From positions 8,608,099 through 8,672,098 of the forward strand of contig CAWFHD010000003.1 of the NCBI GenBank assembly GCA_963815475.1: a DNA stretch of 64,000 nt. Reading direction: 5' to 3'. Below the pieces are notes generated by a model, which saw nothing but the letters and a program-made list of their open reading frames with translations, was not told the origin of the DNA and made no database searches. Shown one piece after another: positions 47,268 through 56,976 of the stretch. The stretch comes from Sulfopaludibacter sp963815475 (GTDB lineage: Bacteria; Acidobacteriota; Terriglobia; Bryobacterales; Bryobacteraceae). How positions within the stretch are numbered: position 1 is the stretch's first letter; the number at the start of each line of letters is the position of its first letter. The position numbers and the translations under genes were made by a program.

Positions 47268-48299
47268 ATGGCAAAGAAACCTAAGGAAAAGAAACCGAAA
47301 GACCTGACGCCGCGTTTCGGAATTGGTGAATGGTTCGGGAAGGTGCTGACGCAGATGGACGGAGCGGAGCGCCGGTATTACGCGTCCGAAGTTCTTAAAG
47401 ACAAAAGATTGCGCGACAAGCAGCCTTGTCCGTTTCAGCCACGGAAGCAGGATGCAAAATGCACGAAGGACGGGGGCGTGTGTTCACTGCGCCTCTACAC
47501 CTACAAGGCCGATGAGAAGACGGGGCGGGCAGCGGGGGAGCCTATGCCGGGTCCGCAAGGCCAACTGCGCGCGACGTGCCCGTACCGTTTCCATGAAGCA
47601 CTCGACGTATTTCATTGGGTCGGCGAGACTATCCTGAGCGACAGCAACCCGAAGCTTGTCGGCGAAGTGGGTTTCCTGGAAGCCAGTGCGACAACGGATG
47701 CCGAGGGCGGAGACGACGTGGGCCGCATCGACATGGTGCTTGTCAGTAACAAGTCCGTACTAGGCGCGCCAATGGAGTGGTGCGCCCTAGAAGTTCAAGC
47801 TGTGTACTTTTCAGGCGATGCCATGCGGGGCGAGTTCAAGGCCTTTGCTGACGAGAACGTGGATTGGGTTATTTTTCCTGCCGGGCGCCGTCGACCGGAC
47901 TATCGGAGCAGCGCGCCCAAACGCCTCATGCCTCAGCTTCAAATAAAGGTACCGACCCTCCGTCGGTGGGGAAAGAAAATGGCCGTGGTCGTGGACCGAG
48001 CGTTCTTCGATTCCGTCGGGGAAATGGATAAAGTCCCAGATATTTCAAATGCGGATATCGCCTGGTTTATCGTCCGTTTTGAGGAAGTACCAGGCAGTAA
48101 ATACAGCCGGATGGTTCGTGACGAGATACGGTTCACCACCCTGGAGCGATCCGTGGATGGACTTACCGGCGGAAAGCCGGTTCCCAAATCAGTATTTGAA
48201 GAGCGGATCGCTGGAAAGATAGAGGCGGCACCATCGTTGAAGCAGGCCGAAGAGACCGGGCTTCCTGAAATCGGCCTTCCCCCAGAGATAGAGGCATAA
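47268..48299 (+). CDS. NotI-type restriction endonuclease
   Basis: 343 residues, intact frame from ATG 47268. N-terminal basic segment, then FGIGEWFGKVLTQM and a Cys-rich metal-binding motif (QPCPF, DAKCTKDGGVCSLR, ATCPYRFHEA) as in the NotI family. The catalytic region follows: VGEVGFLEASATT, GRIDMVLVSN, EWCALEVQAVYFSG (E-x-Q) and WVIFPAGRR. NotI cuts the 8-bp GCGGCCGC; specificity here is unknown. Partner modification enzyme: the C5 methyltransferase two genes upstream. Confidence 0.88.
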   Translation: MAKKPKEKKPKDLTPRFGIGEWFGKVLTQMDGAERRYYASEVLKDKRLRDKQPCPFQPRKQDAKCTKDGGVCSLRLYTYKADEKTGRAAGEPMPGPQGQLRATCPYRFHEALDVFHWVGETILSDSNPKLVGEVGFLEASATTDAEGGDDVGRIDMVLVSNKSVLGAPMEWCALEVQAVYFSGDAMRGEFKAFADENVDWVIFPAGRRRPDYRSSAPKRLMPQLQIKVPTLRRWGKKMAVVVDRAFFDSVGEMDKVPDISNADIAWFIVRFEEVPGSKYSRMVRDEIRFTTLERSVDGLTGGKPVPKSVFEERIAGKIEAAPSLKQAEETGLPEIGLPPEIEA

Positions 48300-48323
48300 T
48301 CCCGCGAGCTCATAGGCGTGTAA

Positions 48324-49179
48324 ATGGCGGACGAGACGAAGATCGGCACGCATTGGCAAAGGGAGGAACTCGATGCGATCGTTGCCGATTATTTCGACAT
48401 GCTGGCCGCTGACCTTGCCGGGCAGTCCTACATCAAATCCAGGCACAGCGCGGCCCTCATGGCTGGGATTGGCCGGACCCATCGTTCCGTTGAATTCAAG
48501 CACCAAAACATTTCGGCTGTGTTAGACGAATTGGGCATGCCCTGGATTCCTGGGTATAAGCCCAAGAGAAACTACCAGAACGCGATCTTCGATGCCATCG
48601 ACCGTTACCTCACCAGGCACCCGGAGACTCTTAACCCCCTCCCCGGGCGCATCGGGGGTAACAAGTTCGCCAGCCGAAGTCTTTGTAGACCCTCCGCTAA
48701 TCACAACAACCGATGAGCAGATTCCAGAGGGTCTGCGGCATCTTGTCCGGAAATTTGATCCTGTAGAACGGGACCGCCGGAACCGGGCTCTTGGCCGGGC
48801 AGGGGAAGAGTTCGTGATTGAAATTGAGCGGCGCCGGTTGACCGGTGCTGACCGCTCTGACCTGGCCCGCCGGGTACGCTGGATAGCAGCGGAGGAGGGC
48901 GATGGTGCCGGCTACGATGTTCTGTCCTTTGATCGCGCTGGGCAAGAGCAATTGTTGGAGGTGAAGACCACCAACGGCTCCGCGCGAACGCCGTTCTTCT
49001 TAACCCGTAACGAGCTGGCAGTGGCAGAGGAACGCCCGGCGGACTGGCGCATCTACCGCGTTCATTTGTTCTCGACGCAACCCACCATCTTCATGATCGC
49101 ACCGCCGCTTGAGCAGGCGGTCAATCTGAGACCGGATACGTGGCGCGCCTCGTTTCATGGTCCTTCACCCGCACACTGA
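48324..49179 (+). CDS. DUF3883-domain protein (one frame shift)
   Basis: About 284 residues when read across one +1 shift near 48640 in a C-rich stretch (AACCCCCTCCCCGGG). N-terminal 100 residues: HWQREELDAIVADYFDMLAADL and GRTHRSVEFKHQNISAVLDE, a conserved lead-in seen in DUF3883 proteins of restriction loci. C-terminal DUF3883: GRAGEEFVIEIERRRL, GAGYDVLSFD, LLEVKTTNG (E-x-K) and FFLTRNELAVAEE. The E-V-K and fold suggest a PD-(D/E)xK-like nuclease or recognition domain. It starts 25 bases after the NotI-type gene, so both are likely cotranscribed. Confidence 0.8.
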
Positions 49180-49263
49180 GGACACGGCGTTGGGGCGAAT
49201 GAAGCCAAGCCTTGGGAAAAGGGTCAGAACAACGGAGTCCCAACCCTCCCACCGCCGCGTCGT

Positions 49264-49278
49264 GCTAGCTTAGCTAGC
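49264..49278. repeat. Short palindrome GCTAGC-TTA-GCTAGC
   Basis: Perfect 6-bp inverted repeat with a three-base centre overlapping the end of the DUF3892-type gene. Could be an operator or terminator stem; too short to decide. Confidence 0.35.
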
Positions 49279-49579
49279 CGATTATCTTGCAGGCCCCGTT
49301 GCATTCAGCCAGTGCCAGCAGATTGTCCTGCCACTTGCCGTCAGCATATGTCCTGAGGTAGGGGGCCTTATTCCCATCACCCCGCACGACGCGGACGTAC
49401 ACTTTTTTTCCAGTGGAGCGATCGATCGTATAGAAGGCCTCTTCCTTCGAATCGATCTTCTTGATTGCTAACTCCCGAGTGATGCGCCACTGGTCGGCAA
49501 CGTTGCCGATGTGGGTGATATGCTCGTGAGCGTTGGAACGGTCAGGCTTGTTGATACACGTAACTTCGAATTCTTTCAT
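49274..49579 (-). CDS. DUF3892-family small protein
   Basis: 101 residues. Starts KEFEVTCINKPDRSNAHEHI and contains HITHIG, IKKIDSKEEAFYTID, a KVYVRVV strand and a final LLALAECNGACKII. This matches the DUF3892 profile of about 80-100 residues often found near mobile or defence genes. No signal peptide; likely cytoplasmic. Function unknown. Convergent with the DUF3883 gene. Confidence 0.75.
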   Translation of the reverse strand: MKEFEVTCINKPDRSNAHEHITHIGNVADQWRITRELAIKKIDSKEEAFYTIDRSTGKKVYVRVVRGDGNKAPYLRTYADGKWQDNLLALAECNGACKIIG

Positions 49580-49753
49580 GACGAAGATCCTTTGCTGATT
49601 GGTGTTTTCGACTGCGAGCGCACCTGTTCACATCGGAACGCCCGCGTTTCCTGGCAAGACTGCGTGACCTTCGAATCGCAGTTCGCGGCGGCGCTCGACT
49701 CCTTGGCTTTGGCTTGTTGTTGAACTTCAACTCAACGTCTCCAGCAAATTTTT

Positions 49754-50473
49754 TTAGAAGAGCCGCCCTTGCCCCTGTGCTTCCTCACGTGAGGGGTACA
49801 GCGTGTCTGTTTTCTGATCTACGTACAGTAAATTGAATTGCTCCAGGCGTACACGCAGGGCCGAAATTGTCACATCAAAGCGCTCCGCGAGACGATAGAG
49901 ATTCTTCCAATGGGTGCGATCGATCTTCCGAGCTTCATCGAAGACGGCCACCCGCGGCATCAGTATTGCGGCGGCGTAGCGATTGACGGAGCGCGCCTCG
50001 TCAGGAGCATCCGCACGACCATTGATCTTCCGCAAGAGGTCTCGGCCTTCGTCAGATGCGAGCAGAGTTTTGATGATCTGCACCTGCCCCGCAGGGGAAC
50101 TACGATAGACAAATATTTTTGCTTCAGTGCCCTCGAACAGGTTGGGATGGTCAAGTTTCGACTCGTCCACAAAAAGGTCCCAGTGCCCCATCTCGTGACC
50201 TTGGGTCAGTCGGCGCCGGCCAGACTTCTGTTCCATCTCGTGCTTGCGGTGTTCATTCATCACAATCAACCGATCAGATGCGCGGAGACCCGCGAAAATC
50301 TCCTCTCCGGGGAGCTCTTCAATCTTCTCCCAGAGCATGGACAGTCCAAGAACGAGATCGCCGAATAGCTCGATGTCTATGGGAAAAGAGAGGGGTCGTC
50401 CCAGCTTCTGCTCAAATTCGCTAAGCCGCCGCTCGGCTAGCTGCTCGATCTGCTCATTCCGGTAGAACCTCAT
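49754..50473 (-). CDS. ImmA/IrrE-family metalloprotease
   Basis: 239 residues. Zinc-protease motif TQGHEMGHWDLFVDES (H-E-x-x-H) near residue 92, followed by a helical domain with the helix-turn-helix-like LAERFDVTISALRVRLEQF. Such proteases cleave the partner XRE repressor to induce mobile-element or stress genes. The start overlaps the stop of the XRE gene by four bases (ATGA). N-terminal segment: IEQLAERRLSEFEQKLG. Probably regulates genes in this island. Confidence 0.9.
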   Translation of the reverse strand: MRFYRNEQIEQLAERRLSEFEQKLGRPLSFPIDIELFGDLVLGLSMLWEKIEELPGEEIFAGLRASDRLIVMNEHRKHEMEQKSGRRRLTQGHEMGHWDLFVDESKLDHPNLFEGTEAKIFVYRSSPAGQVQIIKTLLASDEGRDLLRKINGRADAPDEARSVNRYAAAILMPRVAVFDEARKIDRTHWKNLYRLAERFDVTISALRVRLEQFNLLYVDQKTDTLYPSREEAQGQGRLF

Positions 50474-50844
50474 GTCTTCTTTTTGATCTCCTGGAGGAGC
50501 TTTCTCCAGTCTTCTTCCGAAAGCTTCGTCGAAATGGCAGAGCGAAAGAACATCCGAGCACCCTCACTCTTCTTGAGCATGTCGCCAACATCAGCGGGGG
50601 CCTTGCCGGCGAGGGCCAACAACTCGTCGCTGTTGCCGTTCAGTACTGCTGCCAAGGCCAAGAGCACCGCGGCTGATGGCACCAGGCGGTCGTTCTCGAT
50701 CTTCGACAGGTAGGTGAAATCGAAGCCGCCGCGATCATCTTCCTTCAGCCGCTTCGCCACTCGATCCGCAAGGTCACGCTGAGACAGCTTGGCATCGAGC
50801 CTCAGTGCCCTGATTCGGCTTCCTAGTGTTATTTTGCCGCTCAC
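50470..50844 (-). CDS. XRE-family helix-turn-helix regulator
   Basis: 124 residues from a GTG start at 50844 (VSGKITLGSRIRALR); the frame runs to a TTG at 50892. HTH_3 motif RIRALRLDAKLSQRDLADRVAKRL and FTYLSKIENDRLVPS. The C-terminal half (LLALAAVLNGNSDELLALAGKAP, then EEDWRKLLQEI) fits the ImmA-paired repressor type. It is translationally coupled to the ImmA/IrrE gene. It likely binds its own promoter; target sites are not apparent. Confidence 0.9.
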   Translation of the reverse strand: MSGKITLGSRIRALRLDAKLSQRDLADRVAKRLKEDDRGGFDFTYLSKIENDRLVPSAAVLLALAAVLNGNSDELLALAGKAPADVGDMLKKSEGARMFFRSAISTKLSEEDWRKLLQEIKKKT

Positions 50845-50980
50845 TACCCCATCTTCCCAGAATGTTGAGTTGAATGTCAACAACAACTTCAAACTCCATG
50901 AAAGGGAGGAAATCCTGCGCGGCCTGAACCGCCGCTTAACATGACGAGAAAACTGGTTTGGCAGCTCTGCCGGGTCAGAA

Positions 50981-52003
50981 TTACAGGTTTACGACGACAT
51001 CGATGGCCCGCTCCAGTTGTAGGTCTCGGGCTTCCGACTGTCGGTGCGGAACGCTGCAATCCGGCTTAACGCCCCTTCCCTCCAGCAGTTCCCCTCGCCA
51101 GGTGTACCAGGCCCTTGCGGGAATCCGGACGTAATAGCCGTGAGAGACCTTGTAGACGCTGCAGCAGATCAGCCGGCCGGCAGTTTGTTCCCCTACCACC
51201 GGCGCAAGCTGGCGCTCTTGTGCAAATGCCGCGATCCGTTCTCCGGCGCCGGTGGTGCTTCGGTCTACAAGGAGCACAGTTCGCCCATGAAATGGCTTTG
51301 CGCCTAAGCCCTCGGTCACGATGCTGACCGAATCGTCGCGAAAACCGAACTTCAAGGCCAGCAGGACAAGGGCAGCTTTCTGGGACGGTATCCGATCAAA
51401 AGCCGTGAGCGTCTCTTTGGTGTAGTTGGTTTCTGCCCGTGCGCGGGTGACGCTGTAGCCAACCGGTAGACGTTCCGGCGTAAGGTAGCTCATGACACGG
51501 AGGAAGGCCAGACCGCCGCCGGCATTGCCGCGAAGGTCGATGATCAATCGGTCGCATCCCTCGAGTTCCTGAACGGCGCGATCGATTTGCTTCGCGATAT
51601 CGACTCCGACGGCGCCCGGGAACTTCGTCACCTTGAGCCAGCCGACTCCATCCGCAATTTTCGAGATCAAAACATCACCCGCGTCCGATGGCTGAGTGTA
51701 AGCGGGAGCGCATTCGTTCGGCTGACAGTACTGGAATCTCGCCGCGAGACCCTTCGGCACCTTCTTGCGAGTGCTCTCGTGAAAAAAGCCGGAGTCGGGA
51801 GTGCCGACGGAACGGACGAGATCGGCAAGAGACGATTCAAAGTCGGCAGAGTCGTCCGAAGCGATAATGTTCGCGCGCCGCTCCTCAACCAGCGTTCTCC
51901 AGCGATCCTTGGCAAAATGCGGATCGAAGTGCTTCATCTCCACCGTCGTCATCACCTTCGAGACGATCGCCTCGCGTTCAGCCTTGCCCAGATTGTTCGT
52001 CAA
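50981..52003 (-). CDS. S41-family peptidase homologue, nucleophile apparently missing
   Basis: 340 residues from a TTG start at 52003 that overlaps the CHAT stop as TTGA. N-terminal helical S41 cap (EREAIVSKVMTTVEMKHFDP), then GDVLISKIADGVGWLKV, CDRLIIDLRGNAGGG and VLLVDRSTTGAGERIAAF, where active S41 enzymes have S-A-S-E or F-S-A-A-E. Here Gly replaces Ser. Also QTAGRLICC stands where CtpA-type enzymes have T-x-G-K. So a catalytically dead or divergent member is likely. It ends RAIDVVVNL. No signal peptide. Probably works with the CHAT protein. Confidence 0.8.
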   Translation of the reverse strand: MTNNLGKAEREAIVSKVMTTVEMKHFDPHFAKDRWRTLVEERRANIIASDDSADFESSLADLVRSVGTPDSGFFHESTRKKVPKGLAARFQYCQPNECAPAYTQPSDAGDVLISKIADGVGWLKVTKFPGAVGVDIAKQIDRAVQELEGCDRLIIDLRGNAGGGLAFLRVMSYLTPERLPVGYSVTRARAETNYTKETLTAFDRIPSQKAALVLLALKFGFRDDSVSIVTEGLGAKPFHGRTVLLVDRSTTGAGERIAAFAQERQLAPVVGEQTAGRLICCSVYKVSHGYYVRIPARAWYTWRGELLEGRGVKPDCSVPHRQSEARDLQLERAIDVVVNL

Positions 52004-54640
52004 TTCATTCCCCCTGAAATCGTTCCGTGTGTATCGCCCACGAGTCGGAATCCCGCCCAGTATTGTGGGGCCGCATTCGGTCCGTACATTTTCAGCAGTT
52101 CACGTTCTGCCATCGTGAAGGCCTCGGCTTTGTCGTGACCCAAGCCTCAGATTTCCATAGAACCGCCGCATCAGCGCTGCCGTGAAAGCGTCGTCGGCCT
52201 CCCAGATGCTGGCGACCACGCTCCGAGCTCCAGCCATGAGAAATGCCTCAACCAGACTGTTGGTGCCGGCGATCCCTTCCGAAGTGCCGGCGGCGCCGTC
52301 GCACGCTGACAGCGTTACCAGATCCGCATTCAGTTTGAGCGCTAGAATTTCGCGTGCCTGCAGCACATCGTCGTCCTGGTCTCCCTTGTGGGACGTAAGC
52401 ACCAAGCCTGATCGATCGGGGAAATCACGATCGATAGCCGCGTGCACCGCGAAATGGAGAACGTCATAGCTGGCCAGCGGCAGACGCTTCAACATCCCCT
52501 CCGTCGCGTTTTCACCGTCCAGTAGTTTCGCGTCCCAGGTGCCTGCGGCTGCCACATCAGCCACTTCGGCAGATGAACGGCGCAGAGGCGAGAAGCTCGG
52601 GGGCGCTACAGGACTAAACAAACCGCCGAGGCGCACCTGCGGCAACAGATCGGAGGGCGTCGGCGAACTGTAGAATGCACCGCCAACGCCCAACATTTCG
52701 ATTCGCTTTGGCGACGGCCTCGGTTCCGACAACAGGTAGAACGCAGTCGCCGAGGGCGAATATGAAATCACGTGTGTTTCGATTGCAAAGCGACCGTTGG
52801 GATCTATGGACGCGCCCAGCGCGGCCATGTTCAATTTGCCGTCTGGAATAATAATCAAGCGGGAATTCTGCCGCAGAAGAGCCACAGGCTCCAGCAGCAA
52901 TCGGTACAACGTCCGGGCCTCGGCGCGGCCGTCACGCTTCTCCTTAATTGCACGCAGGTGAGCGGCGACGGCCGACTCAATCTTTTGCCGGCCTTCCAGC
53001 GTGTATGAGATGGCCTCTTGACGGCTAACGGCGAAGGCGAAAGACCTGGATGGACCCAAAGCGTATTCGACGAGCAGTTCCCCGTCGCGCAGTCGTGACT
53101 GCAGTTGATGCAACGAAACCGGCTTCTCAGGGGAAGTAGATTCCGATTCGAGATTTGAACCCGTAAATTGGAGCGCTCGCAATTCCGCCTCCCACAGGCG
53201 GTCCAGCAAACGGCTCCGGCCCGAAGAGTCCGCTTCGCCCGAGAGGCGCCGGTTCAAATCGGCAACGCGGTAAAGCATCCGAGGATCACCTGACTCCCGA
53301 GCTGACGGGCGCTCCCGAATACGATCCACCAGGCCGCGGGCACGGGCCGACTCCAAAATCTCAAATGCCCGGCCGGGGTCGTGGAATCTGTTTAGCGCCA
53401 AGTCGAAATGCCCGAGAAAAACGCTGCTCATCGTCGCAACCACGGTATTCTCGTGCCTTGGATTCGGAAGGTCGGTGAATAGCGAGTTCACAATCCCTGT
53501 CGCCTTTGAGTACGCGGTTTCGGCAGCGGCCAAATCCCCACGGCTCGCTTCGATGTCTGCCAGCGCCGCCAATCTTTGCGGAAGGTGGTACACGTCGCCG
53601 GCCTGCCCGGCGGCTCCGACACTCAGACGGGCATACGAAGCTGCGCGTTCAAAATCACCGCTATCACTCAATACGGACGCCAGCCTGCTTCCAGCATCCG
53701 CTTCGATCCGATGCAATCCGGAGCGTCTGGCGAGGTCAGCAGCCTCCTTCAACCACTTCACAGCGGCGTCGCGATCACCTGTTCGGACGGCGTCTTCACC
53801 CAACACTGTCAAGATTCGCGTCTCGCGCACCTTCATGTCCTGGCGCCGCGCCTGTTCCAAGCTGCCAAACAGCATGCGCCTGCCCTCATCCGCCCGTGGA
53901 GTGGCGAGCAAAAGGCGGGCCTTTCCCAGATAGGCGGTAAACGGAAAGTACACATCGGGATTTTGGGATGACCGCAGGAGCGCCCTATCGAAAAACCGAA
54001 TCGCGTCCGCGGGACGGCCGAATTCGGCAAGCCCTTCCCCCAATGCGGTAAGTCGCTTGATCTGGGCAGCGACGTCTCCATGCATTTCAGCCTGGAGGTA
54101 GGCCGTGGCGACCATTCTGAGAGCAGTGAAAACCTCACCGTTCAAGAATGCGATGCAGCCAAGCTCCCCGCCGGCACGGGATTCCCAAGTCGCACTACCC
54201 AGTTGCGAAGCCAGTGCTCTAACCTCAGTCCACGTCTTCTCAGCCGCCGGGAGGTCGTACTGGAATTCGATGTCGCCCTTCATAGCCAAAATCTGAAGGC
54301 GCAGCTCAGGATCTCCTAGGGCCGCATCAGCGGAGAGCATCCTCGCAAGGTCGCTTGCTGCCGACGGGAGAGGTAACGCTTCGATGTTGCCCCGAATCTC
54401 GACCGCCTTTGAGAAGATGGTCGTCCGATCATCACCGATCAATCGACCAGTTGCTTTGAGCCGTTCGAGCATTCGCGCAGCTTCCGGCCAATTGTTCAGC
54501 CAGGCGAGATGCCGTGCGCGTTCAATCGAATCCTCAGGGCGAATCTGAGGGCCTGCGGAGGGGTGTGGGGCGGCCATGAGAGCAAAGAGGGCCACGAACG
54601 AGGAAGGGACCCGAGGAAGAACTCTGAAGCGGAACGCCAT
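52000..54640 (-). CDS. CHAT-domain protease with TPR repeats, exported (one frame shift)
   Basis: About 880 residues. Signal-like N-terminus (SSFVALFALMAAPHPSAG), then about 450 residues of TPR-like helix pairs (WPEAARMLERLKATGRL, DAIRFFDRALLRSS). The C-terminal CHAT domain has the catalytic pair His in DVLHFAVHAAID and Cys in LVTLSACDGAAG. Frame shifts +1 near 52133, where an extra T splits GGG-CAC; reading then continues DKAEAFTMAEREL and PQYWAGFRLVGDT, the normal CHAT end. The stop overlaps the S41 start. CHAT proteases are caspase-like; substrate unknown. Confidence 0.82.
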
Positions 54641-54787
54641 ACGAAATCCTGTGGTCGTTTTCCGAAGAAACTCCCCTGATTTTACCGAAGCCAGAGCAAT
54701 TTCGCATCGTGTTGTTTTTCACTTTGCGCGGCGCGAGCTTTGTTCGCTGTAATCTAAAGATTGATCCTGCCTTCCGACGTGTCCGAC

Positions 54788-55450
54788 ATGAACTCCGCCC
54801 AACTCTGTGGTGGTGCGGGACCGCTCCGTTTGAGAATCTTCGCCTGGTTCATGGCACGATTCGGGATGAAAACGGATAAGTATCTCGGGCACTACAAGGC
54901 GAGATTGTTCTCTGAACTCACCGGAACGGTTCTGGAGATCGGCTCCGGTGCCGGCGCCAACCTTCATTACTTCCCAGCCACAGGCATCACGTGGATCGGC
55001 GTGGACCCAAACCCATTCATGAAACCGCACCTGCTCAAAGAGGCTCACCGCCTGGACTTGAAGATTGAGCTACGCGACGGCATCGCCGAAACGTTGCCAG
55101 CCGGGGACGAGAGCGTAGACTTCGTGATCAGCACCCTGGTGCTCTGTAGCGTGGTGGACCAAAAGCGAGCTCTCGAGGAGGTCGCCAGAGTCCTCAAACC
55201 CGGCGGCAAGTTTTTGTTCATCGAGCATGTTGCTGCGAGACGTGGAAGCTGGCTACACAAGATGCAGCGCCTTGTAAAACCGCTCTGGCGGCGAATGGGA
55301 GACGGTTGCCATCCGGATAGGGAAACGCGGACGGCATTGGAAAGCGTCGGCTTTGCGGCGATTGAAATTGAGGAATTTGAGGCCCCGCTACCCATCGTAA
55401 GTCCGCATATCGCCGGCACCGCCGTTAAGGCCGGGACGCAGCGCACCTGA
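54788..55450 (+). CDS. SAM-dependent methyltransferase (class I)
   Basis: About 220 residues from ATG 54788 (frame open from TTG 54761). SAM-binding motif I VLEIGSGAGANLHYF, acidic residue VDPNPF, motif post-I, then DFVISTLVLCSV and RVLKPGGKFLFIEHV, with a C-terminal HKMQRLVKPLWRRMGDGCH. Similar to METTL7/UbiE-type phospholipid or small-molecule methyltransferases. Substrate unknown. Divergent from the CHAT gene and convergent with the anti-sigma-like gene. Confidence 0.88.
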   Translation: MNSAQLCGGAGPLRLRIFAWFMARFGMKTDKYLGHYKARLFSELTGTVLEIGSGAGANLHYFPATGITWIGVDPNPFMKPHLLKEAHRLDLKIELRDGIAETLPAGDESVDFVISTLVLCSVVDQKRALEEVARVLKPGGKFLFIEHVAARRGSWLHKMQRLVKPLWRRMGDGCHPDRETRTALESVGFAAIEIEEFEAPLPIVSPHIAGTAVKAGTQRT

Positions 55451-55455
55451 AGACC

Positions 55456-56143
55456 CTATCGGATAACCAGCGGGTGCGGATCCCAATCCTCGCCCTGGCG
55501 GCGAATCTCCAGGGTGTACGCTCCGCTTGGCAAGGAGCGCAGGTCGAGGTTAACAGCCATTCGTACGGCGAACTCTTTCAGCGTCGCCGTCGCCTCCTTA
55601 GCGAGTCTGGAGCGTTTGGCTCCATCAAGCAATCGAAGTTCGTACCGGCCGGGTTCAGCACCGACCGGAAGCATTATGGTCGTCTCCAAATTGGCACGGG
55701 GCACGGTCACAGATTTACGAGCCGGGTCACCGGCTTCACTCCGCGTGGTGCCCTCCCCTCGGTAGTCGATGAGCAGCGGTTGGGTAGTCGCATTGGATCG
55801 GGTGTCGCTTGGGAGACCGGTCACACGATTGCGCCCGAAGTACGTTACCCCGGCGACTGTCATTAGAACGACGGCCGCGGCGGCAAGTGCCGGCCGCACT
55901 CGAGACGGTACGCGAACCGCGCTGTTGAAGCTGTCGGAACTCCTGATAACAGGCTGAACACCCCGCCAGGTGCTCGAACACAGGGTGGTCAATCGGCAGC
56001 GCCTTACGCGCCGCAGATCGCAAAACATCTTTCCCAGGGCAACCCGTCCTCGCCGGATTCGGGTTCGCTCGTGCAAAAACCTCGTCGATCTCATCTTCCG
56101 GGCGGAACGCCGCGGGCTCACGCTCTCGATTATCACGCGCCAT
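55456..56143 (-). CDS. Zinc-finger anti-sigma-like membrane protein (one frame shift)
   Basis: About 228 residues when read across one +1 shift near 55930. N-terminal zf-HC2-type motif: KALPIDHPVFEHLAGCSACYQEF (H-x3-C-x2-C). After the shift, a transmembrane helix (RPALAAAAVVLMTVAGVTYF) and an extracytoplasmic domain with TIMLPVGAEPGRYELRLLDG and a final LPSGAYTLEIRRQG. Start ATG 56143. Its gene follows the ECF sigma gene on the same strand, as for a sigma/anti-sigma pair. Confidence 0.75.
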
Positions 56144-56222
56144 CTGAATGGCTCATTCTCTTTCTGACTGTCCTGAGCGGATCCCAGCCAATGCACGACC
56201 GCATTAATGGATGCAGATGTCA

Positions 56223-56774
56223 TCAGCCCAGCTCGGCTCCTGCTCCAAGGAGCTTCTGCACCTTCTGCCGAAGCCGGCAGAACGTAGTATTGACTGCCGG
56301 GACCGAGATTTCAAGTTTCTCGGCGATTTCTCGGCTGGAAAAACCGGACCGCTTCCAGATCGCAATCATCCGCTCCCGTTGCGACAGACGGTCCAGCACC
56401 TGGGAAGCCAGTACACCACGCTCAATCGAGGCAGGGCTCGACTGTTCGGACGTAAGCCGTGAGAGTGCTCTCTCCGCCGAATCAGTCGTGGGTTGTTCCA
56501 GCAAGTAAGGCGAACGTCGCAATTGCGAAATCGCCACGCGATAAACCGTCACCCAGGCGAATCCGTACAGCTGATCGATGCGTCCACCGCGCGCCTCACG
56601 GTTGAGGAGTTTCTGTCCGGCCTGCTCCATGATTTCGGTAAGAACAACCTCGTCACGGATCACTGAGAATTTCCTGCGCAATCTTGGGAGGAGTTCGTCG
56701 AGAGCAGATTGGATGCGATCTGGGAGCGGATTCCCAGCTTGGTCTAAGAAATGGGTCCTGGTCGGAAACTCCAT
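56223..56774 (-). CDS. ECF-type RNA polymerase sigma factor
   Basis: 183 residues. Region 2-like helix DEVVLTEIMEQAGQKLLNR and YGFAWVTVYRVAISQLRRS; region 4 with LDRLSQRERMIAIWKRSGFSSREIAEKLEISVPAVNTTFCRLRQKVQ, a clear helix-turn-helix. Upstream of the anti-sigma-like gene by 80 bases. Different subgroup from the TIGR02999-type factor at 19.5 kb. May control the CHAT/S41 pair or the TonB-type receptor, which flank it; inference. Confidence 0.87.
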   Translation of the reverse strand: MEFPTRTHFLDQAGNPLPDRIQSALDELLPRLRRKFSVIRDEVVLTEIMEQAGQKLLNREARGGRIDQLYGFAWVTVYRVAISQLRRSPYLLEQPTTDSAERALSRLTSEQSSPASIERGVLASQVLDRLSQRERMIAIWKRSGFSSREIAEKLEISVPAVNTTFCRLRQKVQKLLGAGAELG

Positions 56775-56976
56775 AAAAAATGGGCCCTTGTATCAAGAGT
56801 TCTGCGACTTTTCCCAGTATAAGAGCATCCGCCACGCCTTTCCAGCCCAGTTCCAGAAATCGTTCACGATTCGTGCTGATCTGTCCAAAACCGCGCCTGG
56901 CCACCACCCAGATCGCATTTGCGCATGTAAGATTCGACCTCGAAGGCTGCGTTCTACCAAATAGGGGGACGGCCGG

